From Arctopsyche grandis (taxonomy: Eukaryota; Arthropoda; Insecta; Trichoptera; Hydropsychidae): a stretch of DNA of 64,000 nt. Position 1 is the first letter of the stretch. Every line of letters begins with the position of its first letter. The notes under the pieces were generated by a model that had not been told where the DNA came from, made no database searches, and worked only from the letters and a program-made list of their open reading frames with translations. The stretch is from positions 35,075,691 to 35,139,690 of the forward strand of contig NC_135357.1 in assembly GCF_051622035.1 (NCBI RefSeq), in the 5' to 3' direction. Position numbers and translations under genes: made by a program. Positions 12,906-24,549 of this stretch are shown in pieces.

Positions 12906-14890
12906 CTGACTAAAATAAATATTTTTTTGTATGAAATCATTCAGTAATTCTTATAAGAAATTTCCTTGTCTAATTGCAGTATTTATTTAAGTAGTAATAG
13001 GATTTATCAGCATAATAAGACATCGATTTCGTTTGTATGGAAAATATGGACATCGTCATATCAATGAATAATTTCATTATTCCTTTATTTTGATAACTTT
13101 TGTTTGTTAAATTTCATTTAAATATATTCTATAACATTGATACTCATGCAAAATTTCGTTATGAATTTAACATGCATACATATATTTATATTTAAAAAAA
13201 TACACTTTGTAAACGTACATACATATTTATGCGTTGTAAACTGTAAAACACTTTTCAAACAGATTTTTCAATAGAATACACCCGTATAAATACATATTAC
13301 AATTTATTCTTTGAATGAATTTGATATTCTATAGAAATTATAGATATAACTAGATTTTTTAAATAATAAAATTTTTATTTTATTTAAGTTAATTGTCCGC
13401 ATATTTTAAAAATAATCAGCCTAAATTTTCTAATATAAATGCCGCTATGTCTTCCAATTAAACAATCATCATGTTTTGTAAAATTATGTACGTACAATAA
13501 ACATGACAATTTTGTTAATTTAATCTGTGATTCTATTGATATATAATATACGTAATTCTTTACCGATATGTAATCCAAATACTAATTTATATTATGTTTG
13601 TTGTGTTAAAGACATATTTGGTTTTATAAATTGGATCTCAAAGTCGACGCTTAGTTTAAATAATATTTTTTGGTATCATTATTAAAAAATATGGTATATG
13701 TATGTATTGAGACGACGTAAATTATAATTGTTATTAATTTATATAAATTAGAATCCATATTTAAATGTTTAAAGTTATCAAAACAATTGAAATAATGTAA
13801 TAACTACTGTAATGTAATTACTAATAAGCTGACATTTTAATAAACGAATATCTATTGGGAATACTAATGTAAAATGTCCAATATCAATACATCAATGACA
13901 GAACTTCTATAATAATTCATTATAATAAAATAAAAGGAGGATAAATGTATAATATTAGGCTTTTACAATAGAAAGTCGTGTAAAATAACGGATGCGCACG
14001 AAATCGAAAGAGACCATTCCAAGACAAGGACAGAAATAGCGGGTATTGTCAACCGTCGGCAGTGAATACATTTAATACAATATTTTTTATATCACAAACT
14101 AAAATTGTAAATATACCTACATGAGATTATCTGAACACAATGGAATACCTATAAATCTAGTACGTATTTAATATTTTATGAAATAATTTTATTAATTTAA
14201 AAACAATTACACGAAATATTGTTTATGATTATTTTTAGCCGATATTAATAAAATTTACTTTGATGATGCTTTTTTGTATTTCTCATTTTATCATTTTCAT
14301 CAAATATGCATTTTAATGTATTATGATAGCATTGAATAGTTTGCATTTCGAAATAATGGTTATTTTGAAAATTATGTCAATAAAAATTAGATGCTAAATC
14401 TTTTCGTTAAAATTAAACATGAAAATGCTGAAATTGAACAAAAAATTATGGCAAAAATACGGGTCCCTTATAAAATACTCTACTGATGGTTATAGAACTG
14501 ACACGGATACTGATATTCGATGATGAACATAAAAAATGAAGATGATTAAATTATTTTATATTAAACTTAACATGATAAATTTTCAATTCATTTCCAGTCC
14601 GATGTTGAGCACAGATATAAACTTGGTTAAACTTTCAACTTTTTGAATTGATTCGAAATGAAAACTGCTCAGTTAATAAAGGATCGTAATTTTTATTATG
14701 TTCCAAGCCATTTTTGGATCGAAAGTAAAAGAACCAAAATTTGAAATTAATATAAACGAGTTTCGCAATTTTATTTTTACCAAAAATAATTTAAACAAAC
14801 GCTTTTTTATTTTATTTTTGTGTAGGGGGAAGGGATTTCAAGCTCCACCACTGAGGTTTTGAATTCGTTTTTAAAACCCAGTCGGTTGTT
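12906..14890. other. AT-rich spacer, nothing recognised
   Basis: Nearly 2 kb of very AT-rich DNA. No open frame with a recognisable domain, no inverted-repeat ends and no match to other parts of the window were found. Confidence 0.5.
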
Positions 14891-14896
14891 AATACA

Positions 14897-15500
14897 GTAA
14901 TTGGATTATTACGCAGATTGCAATCGCCCAAAAGACAATTTTTGCCACGAAAATCACGAATACGTAAAATTTGGCACTCGTTTTACTCAATTGAACAATA
15001 AATTTTTAGCTGATAATCATAGACCGGCGCGAACTTGCACACCATTGTTCATTTTTATGGTGAACTTTTTTTTTGCTCTCTAGCTTTGTAGTTAAAACGC
15101 CCTATTTCCTGGAAAAAGCAGTATTACCAGCATAGGCCGGCACGACCAGAGTAATGTTATAATAACAGAAGGGCCCTTACGAATGAATAAATTGTGTCAA
15201 TATTACGCGGTACGTCTAAATTTACGTATAAAAATGAATCCCATGTTGTTTATTATGTGTTTTTTAATGCATTGTGCAATATTTAACGATGCTTGCCCAT
15301 CTTGCGAGTAATATAAACAAACAGAGAAGTTTTTATCGGACATACGTCGAGCACCAAGCATCAAATACGACTGATGCTAAAATTATTTAGGAATGTCTGT
15401 GGACAATCGTTACTTGACAACAATATAACGCCTAAAGCCACTTCTATTATTATAACTAGTGAGCGGCCCTAGGATGCGCCAGCTCGAAGTAAATGCTTTT
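14897..15500. repeat. Dispersed repeat related to 1558-1670
   Basis: Shares the TAATTGGATTATTA, GACAATTTTTGCCA and TTTGGCACTCG blocks with 1558-1670. Inside this region CACCATTGTTCATTTT at about 15041 recurs at about 15650 in the same orientation, so the repeat probably continues on both sides of the palindrome at 15508. Family not recognised. Confidence 0.45.
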
Positions 15501-15507
15501 CTTTTGT

Positions 15508-15584
15508 TAATTTCTACTGTTAACCTTTTTTTTTTTGCTCCTTAGAGCAAAAAAAAAGGTTATCAATAGAAATTACCAATAGGA
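15508..15584. repeat. Large near-perfect palindrome
   Basis: TAATTTCTA (15508) pairs with TAGAAATTA (ending 15584), and the pairing continues through TTAACC/GGTTA, a T-run/A-run and GCTC/GAGC around a CTTA loop at 15541-15544. This gives a hairpin of about 35 bp per arm. It could be the core of a fold-back element. Confidence 0.75.
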
Positions 15585-15720
15585 TCCCGTGTCAGCGCAA
15601 TGATGCGCCGCTCTTTAATTATAACATTTCTCTGGGTACGAACCTGCGCACCATTGTTCATTTTAATGGTGAATTTTCCTCTTTCCTGGAAAAACATGCT
15701 TCACCGCCGAAGACTAATTA

Positions 15721-16121
15721 CACTGAGCAACAAAAAATCACGTTTTTGAGTTACCAGAGCGGAGACTAACCAATCTTTACTAAGTTTGACCCACTGAATT
15801 CGAATATGATATTGATTCGAATAGAAATCCGTAAAAAAAAAATATTTTTGATTCGCTAGACAATTAATTAGAAGTATTTTAAAGCAATCAAATATAACAA
15901 TAACTAGGAAAAATATCCGACTATTGATTCCAATACTCACTTTGAGTGTAACAATCCTAAATTTTGAGTTAAAGACCGCAAAAATCACGGATTTTTTTAA
16001 ACGCTCATATCTCGTAAACGATCACCCACCATCAAAAATCAATATCATATTCGAATTCAGTGGGTCAAACTTAGTAAAGATTGGCTAGTCTCCGCTCTGG
16101 TATTTTTTTTGTTGCTCAGTG
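15721..16121. mobile_element. Fold-back MITE with TTA duplication
   Basis: A 401-bp palindromic element with ends CACTGAGCAACAAAAAA and complement. The inverted homology runs about 100 bp inward through ACTAAGTTTGACCCACTG. Flanked by TTA on both sides. A TWA 3-bp duplication fits the PIF/Harbinger superfamily. Related copies lie at 37003-37430 (TAA duplication) and 24777-28912 (split). Confidence 0.75.
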
Positions 16122-16376
16122 TTATCAGACTCACTTGGTACATGCAATAGCATTAATGAATTTAGTTACAAGGCTTCTTCTAATTTCACATTCATATTTC
16201 ATACGAGTTTGCATTATTTTAAAATGTAAGTTTACCGAAATAAATTATTTAAATAAATAATATATTTTTGTATAACGATACAGGTAGTTTAATGATAAGA
16301 ATATTTGGAAAAGCATATTTACTATTTATTAGTTCGATTGTGGCAAAGGTTGGTTGCACCTGACCGGCCGCGTGGG

Positions 16377-16408
16377 CTTAAATACGGGCGTTTTCGTGCT
16401 GGAAGCCA
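16377..16408 (+). promoter_or_regulatory. H4 promoter: TATA-like box and initiator
   Basis: CTTAAATAC (16377-16385) aligns with the true TATAAATAC of the displaced H4 promoter at 54431-54423. The initiator CCATTCGC places +1 at the A of CATT (16408), 31 bp from the first position of the box. The same CATTCGCTCGCCAGAG leader is shared with the H4 at 49132. Confidence 0.7.
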
Positions 16409-16476
16409 TTCGCTCGCCAGAGTTCGTCCGGTTCGGACGTCTGTCAGCTGTTTTCACTTGACGAATCTTTCGCTAG

Positions 16477-16794
<318 letters not shown>

Positions 16795-16853
16795 ACATCG
16801 CATGCTACTATAACATCTTCAATCTGCATATCAACAGGCATCAATTTCAAAAC

Positions 16854-16869
16854 GGCCCTTTTCAGGGCC
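16854..16869 (+). terminator. Histone 3'-end stem-loop of H4
   Basis: Canonical GGCCCTTTTCAGGGCC followed by ACCAACC. Confidence 0.96.
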
Positions 16870-18188
16870 ACCAACCTATTTAATAAACGAATCGGTTTCG
16901 TTTGAAGTCACATTGCAATAATAGCGCTTCATATTCACGTACGTGTAACGTGAGACATTGACAACGTTTCGTCATATCAGCAGTAGTGATATGTAATGGA
17001 ATTTCTCAATGCATATAAATATATGCTGACATGGCATTAATAGAACAATGTTTCGCAAGTTTCATTTTTCATAAACAATGGGTTTCAAATATATTATTTG
17101 TCAAATCAACAGTCTATTAGTCATCAGTGTTGCAATAATTTAGGTGTCACGTCTCGAATGTGAAATTGCGGTGCACCTGGTTTTTCGCCATTTCTTATTA
17201 AACAAATTGAGACGTTTCATATTTGTATCTTGTGGGTAAAAGTTTACAGTCTTCACTCCCGTGCCTAGATTTGATATATTAATTGAGGAGAATTTTAATT
17301 TTGAACGAAATTTTAAGGCAAAGAATAAATAATGATTTTGATATTAAAGTTGAGGAAGTAATGCTTGACGATGAAGACTTTACATGTGAAAACTTTTCTG
17401 ATAATGACTCCACTGGGGCTATATGCGAAGGTGTAAAAGAAGAGATGGTTGATGTAACTGATGATTCAACGGTATTTACTTTGAATTTGATTTGTGATTT
17501 TTAAATGCTTTTTATTATCACGAAATTATGTTCACAATACATCTTATATCTATTTTAATAGCTACTGATCTACTGATCAATTTCTATTTTACAATTTAAT
17601 TTAATTTGGTTAGCAATCATAGTATTATGTTATTCTAATGTTAATCTACAGCATAATAGGAAAAAGAGCTCAAAAATCTATGCTCGTTGATGTAAATTTA
17701 TTGTGTATTATAGTTATATTTTAAGCCATTTAACATGTCTGGTACCAAGCCGATATGGAGTGCATTACGTTTGGAAATTATTGTTATCTATTCGAAGTAA
17801 TGGTAACAATAATTGTGGTTAATATTTAGTTGAATTATCGTGATGATCACAATATATAAATAGAGCAGGTAGAAAACGGCAAACAAAGTCGTATTAAAAA
17901 GATAAAAACAGTACAGTAAAAAAAGGTAGAATTGTGAGAAGTGACCATATACTTACCCAAAAAAAAAAAAACTGAGTAGGTATTGTGATATTTATAATAG
18001 CAGGTAGAAAAAATTAAGTACCAGCAATAAAAAAATAGGTAGCGGTACTGCTTATCTAGTCGATAATAATAATCCATTAGAATGAAAGGATTATAGTACG
18101 CCATAAAGTGTAGTAAATATATACCAATGTATGCAAGCGATGAAATTGTTAATTTTCAACCAAATTTTAGTTTGTAAAGAATATTGGT
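16870..18188. other. Spacer between H4 and the split H2B
   Basis: 16870-17520 shows nothing recognisable apart from a short acidic open frame (17283-17504) without an ATG start. From about 17520 to 18188 the complement matches the H2B 3' flank at 39126-39660 (GTAGAATTGTGAGAAG, ACTGAGTAGG and neighbouring blocks), so it is ancestral H2B spacer. Confidence 0.55.
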
Positions 18189-18204
18189 GGCCCTGAAAAG
18201 GGCC
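18189..18204 (-). terminator. Stem-loop of the split H2B gene
   Basis: GGCCCTGAAAAGGGCC is intact although the gene it serves is interrupted. Confidence 0.95.
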
Positions 18205-18853
18205 TTTTAAAATTGTATCAGAAGTGCAGGAGCGTCGTCGTTTATTTGGAGCTGGTGTACTTGGTGACGGCCTTTGTGCCTTCAGAGACGGCGTGCTTAG
18301 CCAACTCTCCCGGAAGTAAGAGACGGACTGCAGTCTGGATTTCCCGAGAAGTGATGGTGGAGCGTTTGTTGTAGTGGGCGAGACGAGAAGCCTCGGCTGC
18401 GATGCGCTCGAAGATGTCGTTGACGAAGCTGTTCATGATGCTCATCGCCTTCGACGAGATGCCGGTGTCGGGGTGCACCTGCTTCAACACCTTGTAGATG
18501 TAGATGGCGTAACTCTCCTTCCTCCTGCGCTTGTTCTTCTTCTTTCCATCCCCCTTCGAGATGTTCTTCTGGGCTTTGCCTCCAGATATAGAGAGTTCGC
18601 GCCCAGCGCCCGCAGTGCTCGGACGTGTCCCGCCGCGCAGTCGTTGTCGTTACCCGCGCTACAAACAGCTGTCTATAACAGCTGCGTCGCCGAAACCGCG
18701 ATGTAACTACCGCTCGACTCTCCGAACGCGTCCCTCTGGGAATGAGAAGCTGTCCTAGCAACAGCCAAATAAACAAAAGTGATAGTGACAGTGACAAGTG
18801 ACAAGTGACAGTGACACAACAAACAAAAAAAAAAAAAAAAACCCACCCACAAG

Positions 18854-20506
18854 ATGGCCAGTGTGCGGCGCGATGGCCGTGGTGGCAGTGACACTAGCGC
18901 TAAAACGCATAAATTCACGGAACATGACTTTAAAAAACTCGTGAAGGCGTACCAAGAAATGAGGGAAGAAAACGCTTCCCTCAAAAAGTTAATCGCGACT
19001 CACGCAGCCCAACGAGCAGCTGACCAAGCAGCCCACTCCGCCCAACTGGGAAACCTCGCGTCAAACATGTCGCAGGCTCAGTCGACAACGACGACCACAA
19101 AGACGAAGGATATGGCCACATCCCCTCAGACGTCACCACGCAAAAACGGTAAGCGTAGAATGACGAGCCCACTCAACACCACACACACACAATTACAGTC
19201 GCCCCCACCCATCAGCAACAGATACGCGGCACTTGCGGAATCCGACTTCGACTCCGATTCCGAATCCGTGCAGTCTAACAAAATGGAGGTTACTTCCGCT
19301 GCCAAGTCCCCACCCGCATCAGCAGCCGCACCTGAACCCACACAACCACCCACACCTACACAATCACCCACACCTACCCAAACACCTGCACCTACACAAA
19401 CACCTGCACCACAACCAGAGGAATACTCCTTCCCTGTTGGCATCATCCGAAATCGGAAACATATTCAGAAGCGTCCAATTCACAACACACCCACCCAACA
19501 AGCGGCCCTCAGCACACCGTCGGCAAACACGCCTCAAATTCGTACACCCCCCCAGACCACAAGCCCCGCTCACCCATCCAGAAACACCGTTTCGGATGTG
19601 CTTCCCAAACCTAAAGTTGCTCCAATCTTTCTAAGGTTGCCATCGGACTACAAGGTAGTTCAAAGGAAACTCGACGGACGTAACCTCAAATTCACAGCCG
19701 TCTACTCTGAAAACAGAGTCAAAATCACACCATGCACCATCGATGATTACCGCCAAATCACAAAAATGCTCCAAGATGAACAATTCCAATTCTATGCCCA
19801 CCCTCTAACGGAAGACAAACCGCTCAAACTGGTCATTAGAGGCATTAGCCCCAACTATTCCGAGTCAGAAGTCCTCGCCGAGTTGGCCGATCTTGGCTAC
19901 AAAGCCAGTAAAGCCACCGTCATGAAATCACGACGTGACAAGCGCGACATGCCCATGTTCACTGTCGAAACCACACGTGACGAAGAGGGGAAGAAGTTGT
20001 TCAACCTCTCCAGCATCTTCGGCCAACTGGTTCGCACCGAATCACTTCGCCGTGGTGATACTGTACCGCAGTGTCACCGCTGCCAAGGCTTCGGTCACGG
20101 CTCCTACAACTGCCATGTCGCCCCCCTGTGCATCAAATGTGCAGGACCCCATTTGACCACTGACTGTGTGTCAACAACCTCCACTCCAACTTGCACCAGC
20201 TGCAGAGGCCCTCACGTTTCCAGCTACAGAGGCTGCCCTTCAAATCCCAACAACAAAAGCAGGAAGAACTCCCGCCAACCCCGAAACCCCAACCCCTCCC
20301 ACCCCCAACCAACGAAGACCAACGTACCGCAATATAGACACGAAAACTCAAATTTCCCTCCCCTAACCCCTCCCACCCAACAACCCAACATCAACACTAG
20401 CTGGAACCCAAACCAAGACCTTTCAAATCGGATGAGCAAAATCGAACAGTCCATTGACTCGATAAATGCCATCCTGCTCATGCTCACCCACCAACATAAA
20501 AAATGA
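18854..20506 (+). CDS. LINE ORF1 protein (Gag-like, copy 1)
   Basis: The 550-residue nucleic-acid-binding protein should coat the LINE RNA. It begins MASVRRDGRGGSDTSAKTHK with a likely coiled-coil (about 25-75) and a long proline/threonine-rich linker (about 95-240, PTPTQ repeats). A conserved domain like PRE_C2HC follows (about 330-400, FTVETTRDEEGKKLFNLSS). Three CCHC knuckles lie at about 407-465: CHRCQGFGHGSYNC, CIKCAGPHLTTDC and CTSCRGPHVSSYRGC. The stop overlaps the ORF2 start as ATGA, suggesting that ORF2 is translated by termination-reinitiation. The N-terminus is quite unlike that of copy 4. Confidence 0.93.
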   Translation: MASVRRDGRGGSDTSAKTHKFTEHDFKKLVKAYQEMREENASLKKLIATHAAQRAADQAAHSAQLGNLASNMSQAQSTTTTTKTKDMATSPQTSPRKNGKRRMTSPLNTTHTQLQSPPPISNRYAALAESDFDSDSESVQSNKMEVTSAAKSPPASAAAPEPTQPPTPTQSPTPTQTPAPTQTPAPQPEEYSFPVGIIRNRKHIQKRPIHNTPTQQAALSTPSANTPQIRTPPQTTSPAHPSRNTVSDVLPKPKVAPIFLRLPSDYKVVQRKLDGRNLKFTAVYSENRVKITPCTIDDYRQITKMLQDEQFQFYAHPLTEDKPLKLVIRGISPNYSESEVLAELADLGYKASKATVMKSRRDKRDMPMFTVETTRDEEGKKLFNLSSIFGQLVRTESLRRGDTVPQCHRCQGFGHGSYNCHVAPLCIKCAGPHLTTDCVSTTSTPTCTSCRGPHVSSYRGCPSNPNNKSRKNSRQPRNPNPSHPQPTKTNVPQYRHENSNFPPLTPPTQQPNINTSWNPNQDLSNRMSKIEQSIDSINAILLMLTHQHKK

Positions 20507-23196
20507 CTTGCTACCTCAAGATCGTTTACTGGAACGCCTGCAGCATACTCAGCAAGCGTGTCGAATTCGAGCAATTCTTGCTCCAACACTCCATTGATAT
20601 CGCACTAGTAAACGAAACTTGGCTCAAACCTGGCAATCGACTAAACTTCCCAAACTACACCACATACAGAAACGACAGAATAGGCAAAGCCGCCGGCGGC
20701 ACTGCCATATTCATCAAACACACAATTCAACACAACTTGGCCCCGCGGCCGATCACCACAGGGATAGAACTGACGTCGGTAGAAGTTTGGACTAACACTG
20801 GCACCCCACTCATCCTCCACGCAGTATACAACCCACCAAAACAACACTTACTCACCACAGACTTGGACAAAATATTCAACACCAACAAAGCCACCATTGC
20901 CGCAGGCGACCTTAACGCCAAACATTCCAGATGGAACAGTCAAGCCACTAACAATAATGGAAAAATTCTTTTAAGTTACTCCCAACTTTCAAACCCAAAA
21001 GTTTCCGTCACGGCCCCAGACGAACCCACAAGAATCCCCATTAACTTCAAAGGCAGACCCGATATCTTAGACATCGTTCTAACTCAAAATTTTCCGGGCG
21101 CGCAGTCCCTGACTGTAGTAAATGATCTTTCTTCCGACCATCACCCGGTCATACTAGAACTCACCAACACACCCGTAACTATAAACCCCATCCTCCGAAG
21201 TACCATATCTTGGGAGAAATTCTCAACTCTCCTTCATCACACCGTCACTTACCCCCACTCAATTCACACCACCCAAGAAATAGACTCCGCTATTAACATA
21301 CTCACGGATGAAATACAGTCAGCCTTAGACGCCAGCACCACCACCACACCCCACTCCCCTTTGCACCCGCAAGCTTTACCCCCCGACATTCGCGATCTTA
21401 TTCGCCTTAAGAATAGAGCTAGGAAGGCATTCCAAAGGTACAAGGACCCAATCCTCAAACAGCGAATGAACAGACTTCAACAAGACGTTAAAAATGCCTT
21501 GTGGCAACTACGAAACGACAACTGGGATACCAAACTCAGAGCGCTAGAAGACGGACATAACGGTTTCTGGAAACTGTCAAAAATCTTCAGAAGCAACGGC
21601 AACAGGATCGACAGGATCAAAGTTGGAGATAAGTTCGTCTACTCCACCGCCGATAAAGCGGAAGCCCTAGCCGACAGTCTCCAGGACCAATTCTCTCTCT
21701 CAAACTTCAACCTGCAAAGTGACTTTTGCCAAATGGTTGAAAGCTCCGTCAACAGCTACCTCGAAAACCCAGCCCCAGTACCCATTGTCGCCACTTCGCC
21801 GCTTGAAGTCCTAAACATCATCAAAACTATCGCCGCCAAAAAGGCCCCTGGCCCTGACGGAATTTCCAACAAAGCTCTAAAAGAACTCCCTCAAAAAGCC
21901 ATCGCTGCACTCACGGCAATACTAAATGCCACCAACAGAATCTGCTACTTTCCGAGTCAATGGAAACTCGCCAATGTCATTCTCATCAGAAAACCCTACT
22001 CGAACCCCTCCCTCGCAACAAGTTACCGACCCATCAGCTTGCTATCCTCACTGAGTAAGATCCTGGAACGGATCTTAATCTCAAATCTCAACAGCGAAAT
22101 CGCAAATATTGACCTTCTTCCCAAAACACAATTTGGCTTCAGACCCCAACACTCTGCCGTTCACCAGATTCACAGAGTTGTTGAAACCGTTATAGACGGT
22201 TTCGACCACAACATGTCTACTGGAGCAATCTTCCTAGACATTTCCAAAGCCTTCGATAAAGTCTGGCACTCTGGCCTCCTTTACAAAATGATTGCCGCCA
22301 ACATCACCCCCCACTCAATACGTTCTATCGCATCCTTCCTAAGAGAAAGGAGATTTCAGGTCAAACTCAAGGACCGCATATCAACTCAGCGAGGCATCTC
22401 CGCTGGGGTACCCCAAGGCTCCATCCTCGGCCCCACGCTATTCAACCTTTACACACACGACATACCCACTCCTACACATAGGTACACAAACATCGCACAG
22501 TACGCCGACGACACGGCCATCTTAGCGAGCTCCGTCGGCCCCAAGGGAGTCTCGCTCGCCCTCCAGAAGTACTCGGACCAACTGGTAGCGTGGTACGATA
22601 AATGGCTGATGAAAATCAACCCGGATAAAAGTCAGGCAATATTCTTCTCCAGACGTAAAAAACGGTGCAAACCAGCCAAGCCAGTCATTATAAACGACAA
22701 ACCAGTCAACTGGACCACGTCTACCCGCTACCTGGGGGTAATAATCGACCGCAAATTAACCTGGAGACCCCACATCACTAACGCGGTGCGTAAAGCTAGG
22801 GCAGTTGCGTCAAAGCTTTACCCACTATGCAAACCAAACAGCAAGCTCTCGCTTAAAAACAAGTGCTTGCTGTATAAATCCATCATCCGCCCACAAATCA
22901 CGTACGCGAGCCCCGTGTGGGCTCACACTACCATCTCCAACAGATCCATACTCAGACTACAGACAATTCAAAACAAATTCTTGCGTGCCACGGGCAACTA
23001 CGACTGGTACACAAGAAACACTATAATTCACAATGACCTAAGCATTGACTACCTCGACAAACACGTACACAAACTTGCCGTGAACTACTTCAAGTCTCTC
23101 GGCAAAATAGACAATCCCCTGATCAATTCCCTCAGTGTGACCAAACTCACGTCCAACCAAAGACCCATCGACATTCTGAAGATGGGTATAGGCTAA
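20503..23196 (+). CDS. LINE ORF2: endonuclease-reverse transcriptase (copy 1)
   Basis: The 897-residue enzyme nicks the target and copies the LINE RNA onto it. An APE-type endonuclease occupies about 1-225: WNACSI, the NETWLKPG glutamate, GDLNAKHSRWNS and SDHHPV. Reverse transcriptase lies at about 450-730: KAPGPDGISNKAL, YRPISLLSSLSKILERIL, FLDISKAFDKVWH with the first catalytic aspartate, GVPQGSILGPTLFNLY, and AQYADDTAIL (YADD near residue 667). The C-terminal region (about 780-897) has the Jockey-type PQITYASPVWAHT stretch and ends DILKMGIG. No RNase H. All expected catalytic residues are present, so it appears active. Confidence 0.95.
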   Translation: MTCYLKIVYWNACSILSKRVEFEQFLLQHSIDIALVNETWLKPGNRLNFPNYTTYRNDRIGKAAGGTAIFIKHTIQHNLAPRPITTGIELTSVEVWTNTGTPLILHAVYNPPKQHLLTTDLDKIFNTNKATIAAGDLNAKHSRWNSQATNNNGKILLSYSQLSNPKVSVTAPDEPTRIPINFKGRPDILDIVLTQNFPGAQSLTVVNDLSSDHHPVILELTNTPVTINPILRSTISWEKFSTLLHHTVTYPHSIHTTQEIDSAINILTDEIQSALDASTTTTPHSPLHPQALPPDIRDLIRLKNRARKAFQRYKDPILKQRMNRLQQDVKNALWQLRNDNWDTKLRALEDGHNGFWKLSKIFRSNGNRIDRIKVGDKFVYSTADKAEALADSLQDQFSLSNFNLQSDFCQMVESSVNSYLENPAPVPIVATSPLEVLNIIKTIAAKKAPGPDGISNKALKELPQKAIAALTAILNATNRICYFPSQWKLANVILIRKPYSNPSLATSYRPISLLSSLSKILERILISNLNSEIANIDLLPKTQFGFRPQHSAVHQIHRVVETVIDGFDHNMSTGAIFLDISKAFDKVWHSGLLYKMIAANITPHSIRSIASFLRERRFQVKLKDRISTQRGISAGVPQGSILGPTLFNLYTHDIPTPTHRYTNIAQYADDTAILASSVGPKGVSLALQKYSDQLVAWYDKWLMKINPDKSQAIFFSRRKKRCKPAKPVIINDKPVNWTTSTRYLGVIIDRKLTWRPHITNAVRKARAVASKLYPLCKPNSKLSLKNKCLLYKSIIRPQITYASPVWAHTTISNRSILRLQTIQNKFLRATGNYDWYTRNTIIHNDLSIDYLDKHVHKLAVNYFKSLGKIDNPLINSLSVTKLTSNQRPIDILKMGIG

Positions 23197-23512
23197 AATA
23201 GCACCCAATTTAATTAACCAGACTCAACCACCTCCAAACGGTCCATACCCGTTAACCACCCACTAACACACTAACCCCGACAGTATCCCACAGATGTTGC
23301 ACTAATTTTGCTTAGTGTTCCAGATCGACAAACACCCCACAAGCGAGCAGCCGCCAGCCCGCACCACAAACATCACCGAGAGTCCGATCCCATACAACAC
23401 GTTCGATGGATAGGTTAAGGGAGTGGCACTCCCTATAAACTATCGTTAAAACGCAGCCACAACTACTGCCTCCAGATTTCTTAGCGGCCTTACCACTCGT
23501 CTTGGGCGGCAT

Positions 23513-24143
<631 letters not shown>

Positions 24144-24226
24144 ACGTAACATCCGACTACATGACGAAGAAAAAATACTGACGAAAAAATTTTAAGTTTG
24201 CCGTTCATATGCCCATCTCAAATAAA

Positions 24227-24242
24227 GGCCCTTTTCAGGGCC
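24227..24242 (+). terminator. Histone 3'-end stem-loop of H2A
   Basis: Canonical GGCCCTTTTCAGGGCC. AATAAA overlaps just before it (24222-24227). Confidence 0.96.
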
Positions 24243-24457
24243 ACCACTGCTCTTACAATCGGCTATATTTTTGACATGCACGTGTATTGCGATATATTTA
24301 CTCTGATTTTGTAGTTTATATTAGATTAATTCCGACGATGTACACAAGTTGTCGGTAATGCCCGACCGACGCGATGATGGCAATCGCATTGATTATGTAA
24401 TGAAATACAATTGGTAAAAATAGTGCCATTCTAGAGGTATGCTTTTATATAAAAGTT

Positions 24458-24549
24458 CACAGACGAACAAGTTGATAGATCAACCGTTGCCCTAATATAC
24501 CCACAGACGTACAACATTGTTGGCCGACTACGTTGTTCGTCTGTGGGTG
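24458..24549. repeat. Inverted/direct repeat cluster
   Basis: CCCACAGACGTACAAC (24500-24515) pairs with GTTGTTCGTCTGTGGG (24532-24547), and a third near-copy, CACAGACGAACAAG, lies around 24458-24472. It looks like the palindromic core of a small element. No coding sequence. Confidence 0.6.

Larger units (their letters stand above)
18588..23466 (+). mobile_element. Full-length Jockey-like LINE, copy 1 (in H2B)
   Basis: A 4879-bp non-LTR retrotransposon with 5' UTR 18588-18853, ORF1, ORF2 and a 3' UTR of about 270 bp ending CAGCCACAACTAC with no poly(A). The 5' UTR is GC-rich and contains repeated GTGACA units before an A-run. Both reading frames are open. ORF1 and ORF2 proteins differ from copy 5 (49532-54397) by about two residues each by eye, so both inserted very recently. 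A hairpin at 23418-23434 (AGGGAGTGGCACTCCCT) is conserved in form among copies. The clade call rests on PRE/C2HC ORF1, an APE endonuclease plus RT, and no RNase H domain. Confidence 0.97.
18242..23512 (-). pseudogene. H2B: Histone H2B split by a full-length Jockey-like LINE
   Basis: The N-terminal codons ([15 protein letters not shown]) lie at 23512-23467 and the rest of H2B, from the [12 protein letters not shown] region to TKYTSSK, at 18587-18242. Between them sits the LINE 18588-23466, in the opposite orientation, with the 11-bp target duplication TGCCTCCAGAT at 18577-18587 and 23467-23477. Counting the duplication once, the two parts add up to exactly 381 bp, the length of the intact H2B genes, and the residues agree with the other copies. 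The gene was therefore functional when hit, and no decay has followed. The promoter it shares with H2A at 23769 remains, so a short truncated mRNA running into antisense LINE sequence is possible. Confidence 0.96.

Noticed and set aside
17283-17504. Small acidic open frame downstream of H4
   Set aside because: No ATG at the start, no family resemblance, no histone stem-loop. Could be a TE scrap but there is no support for a gene.
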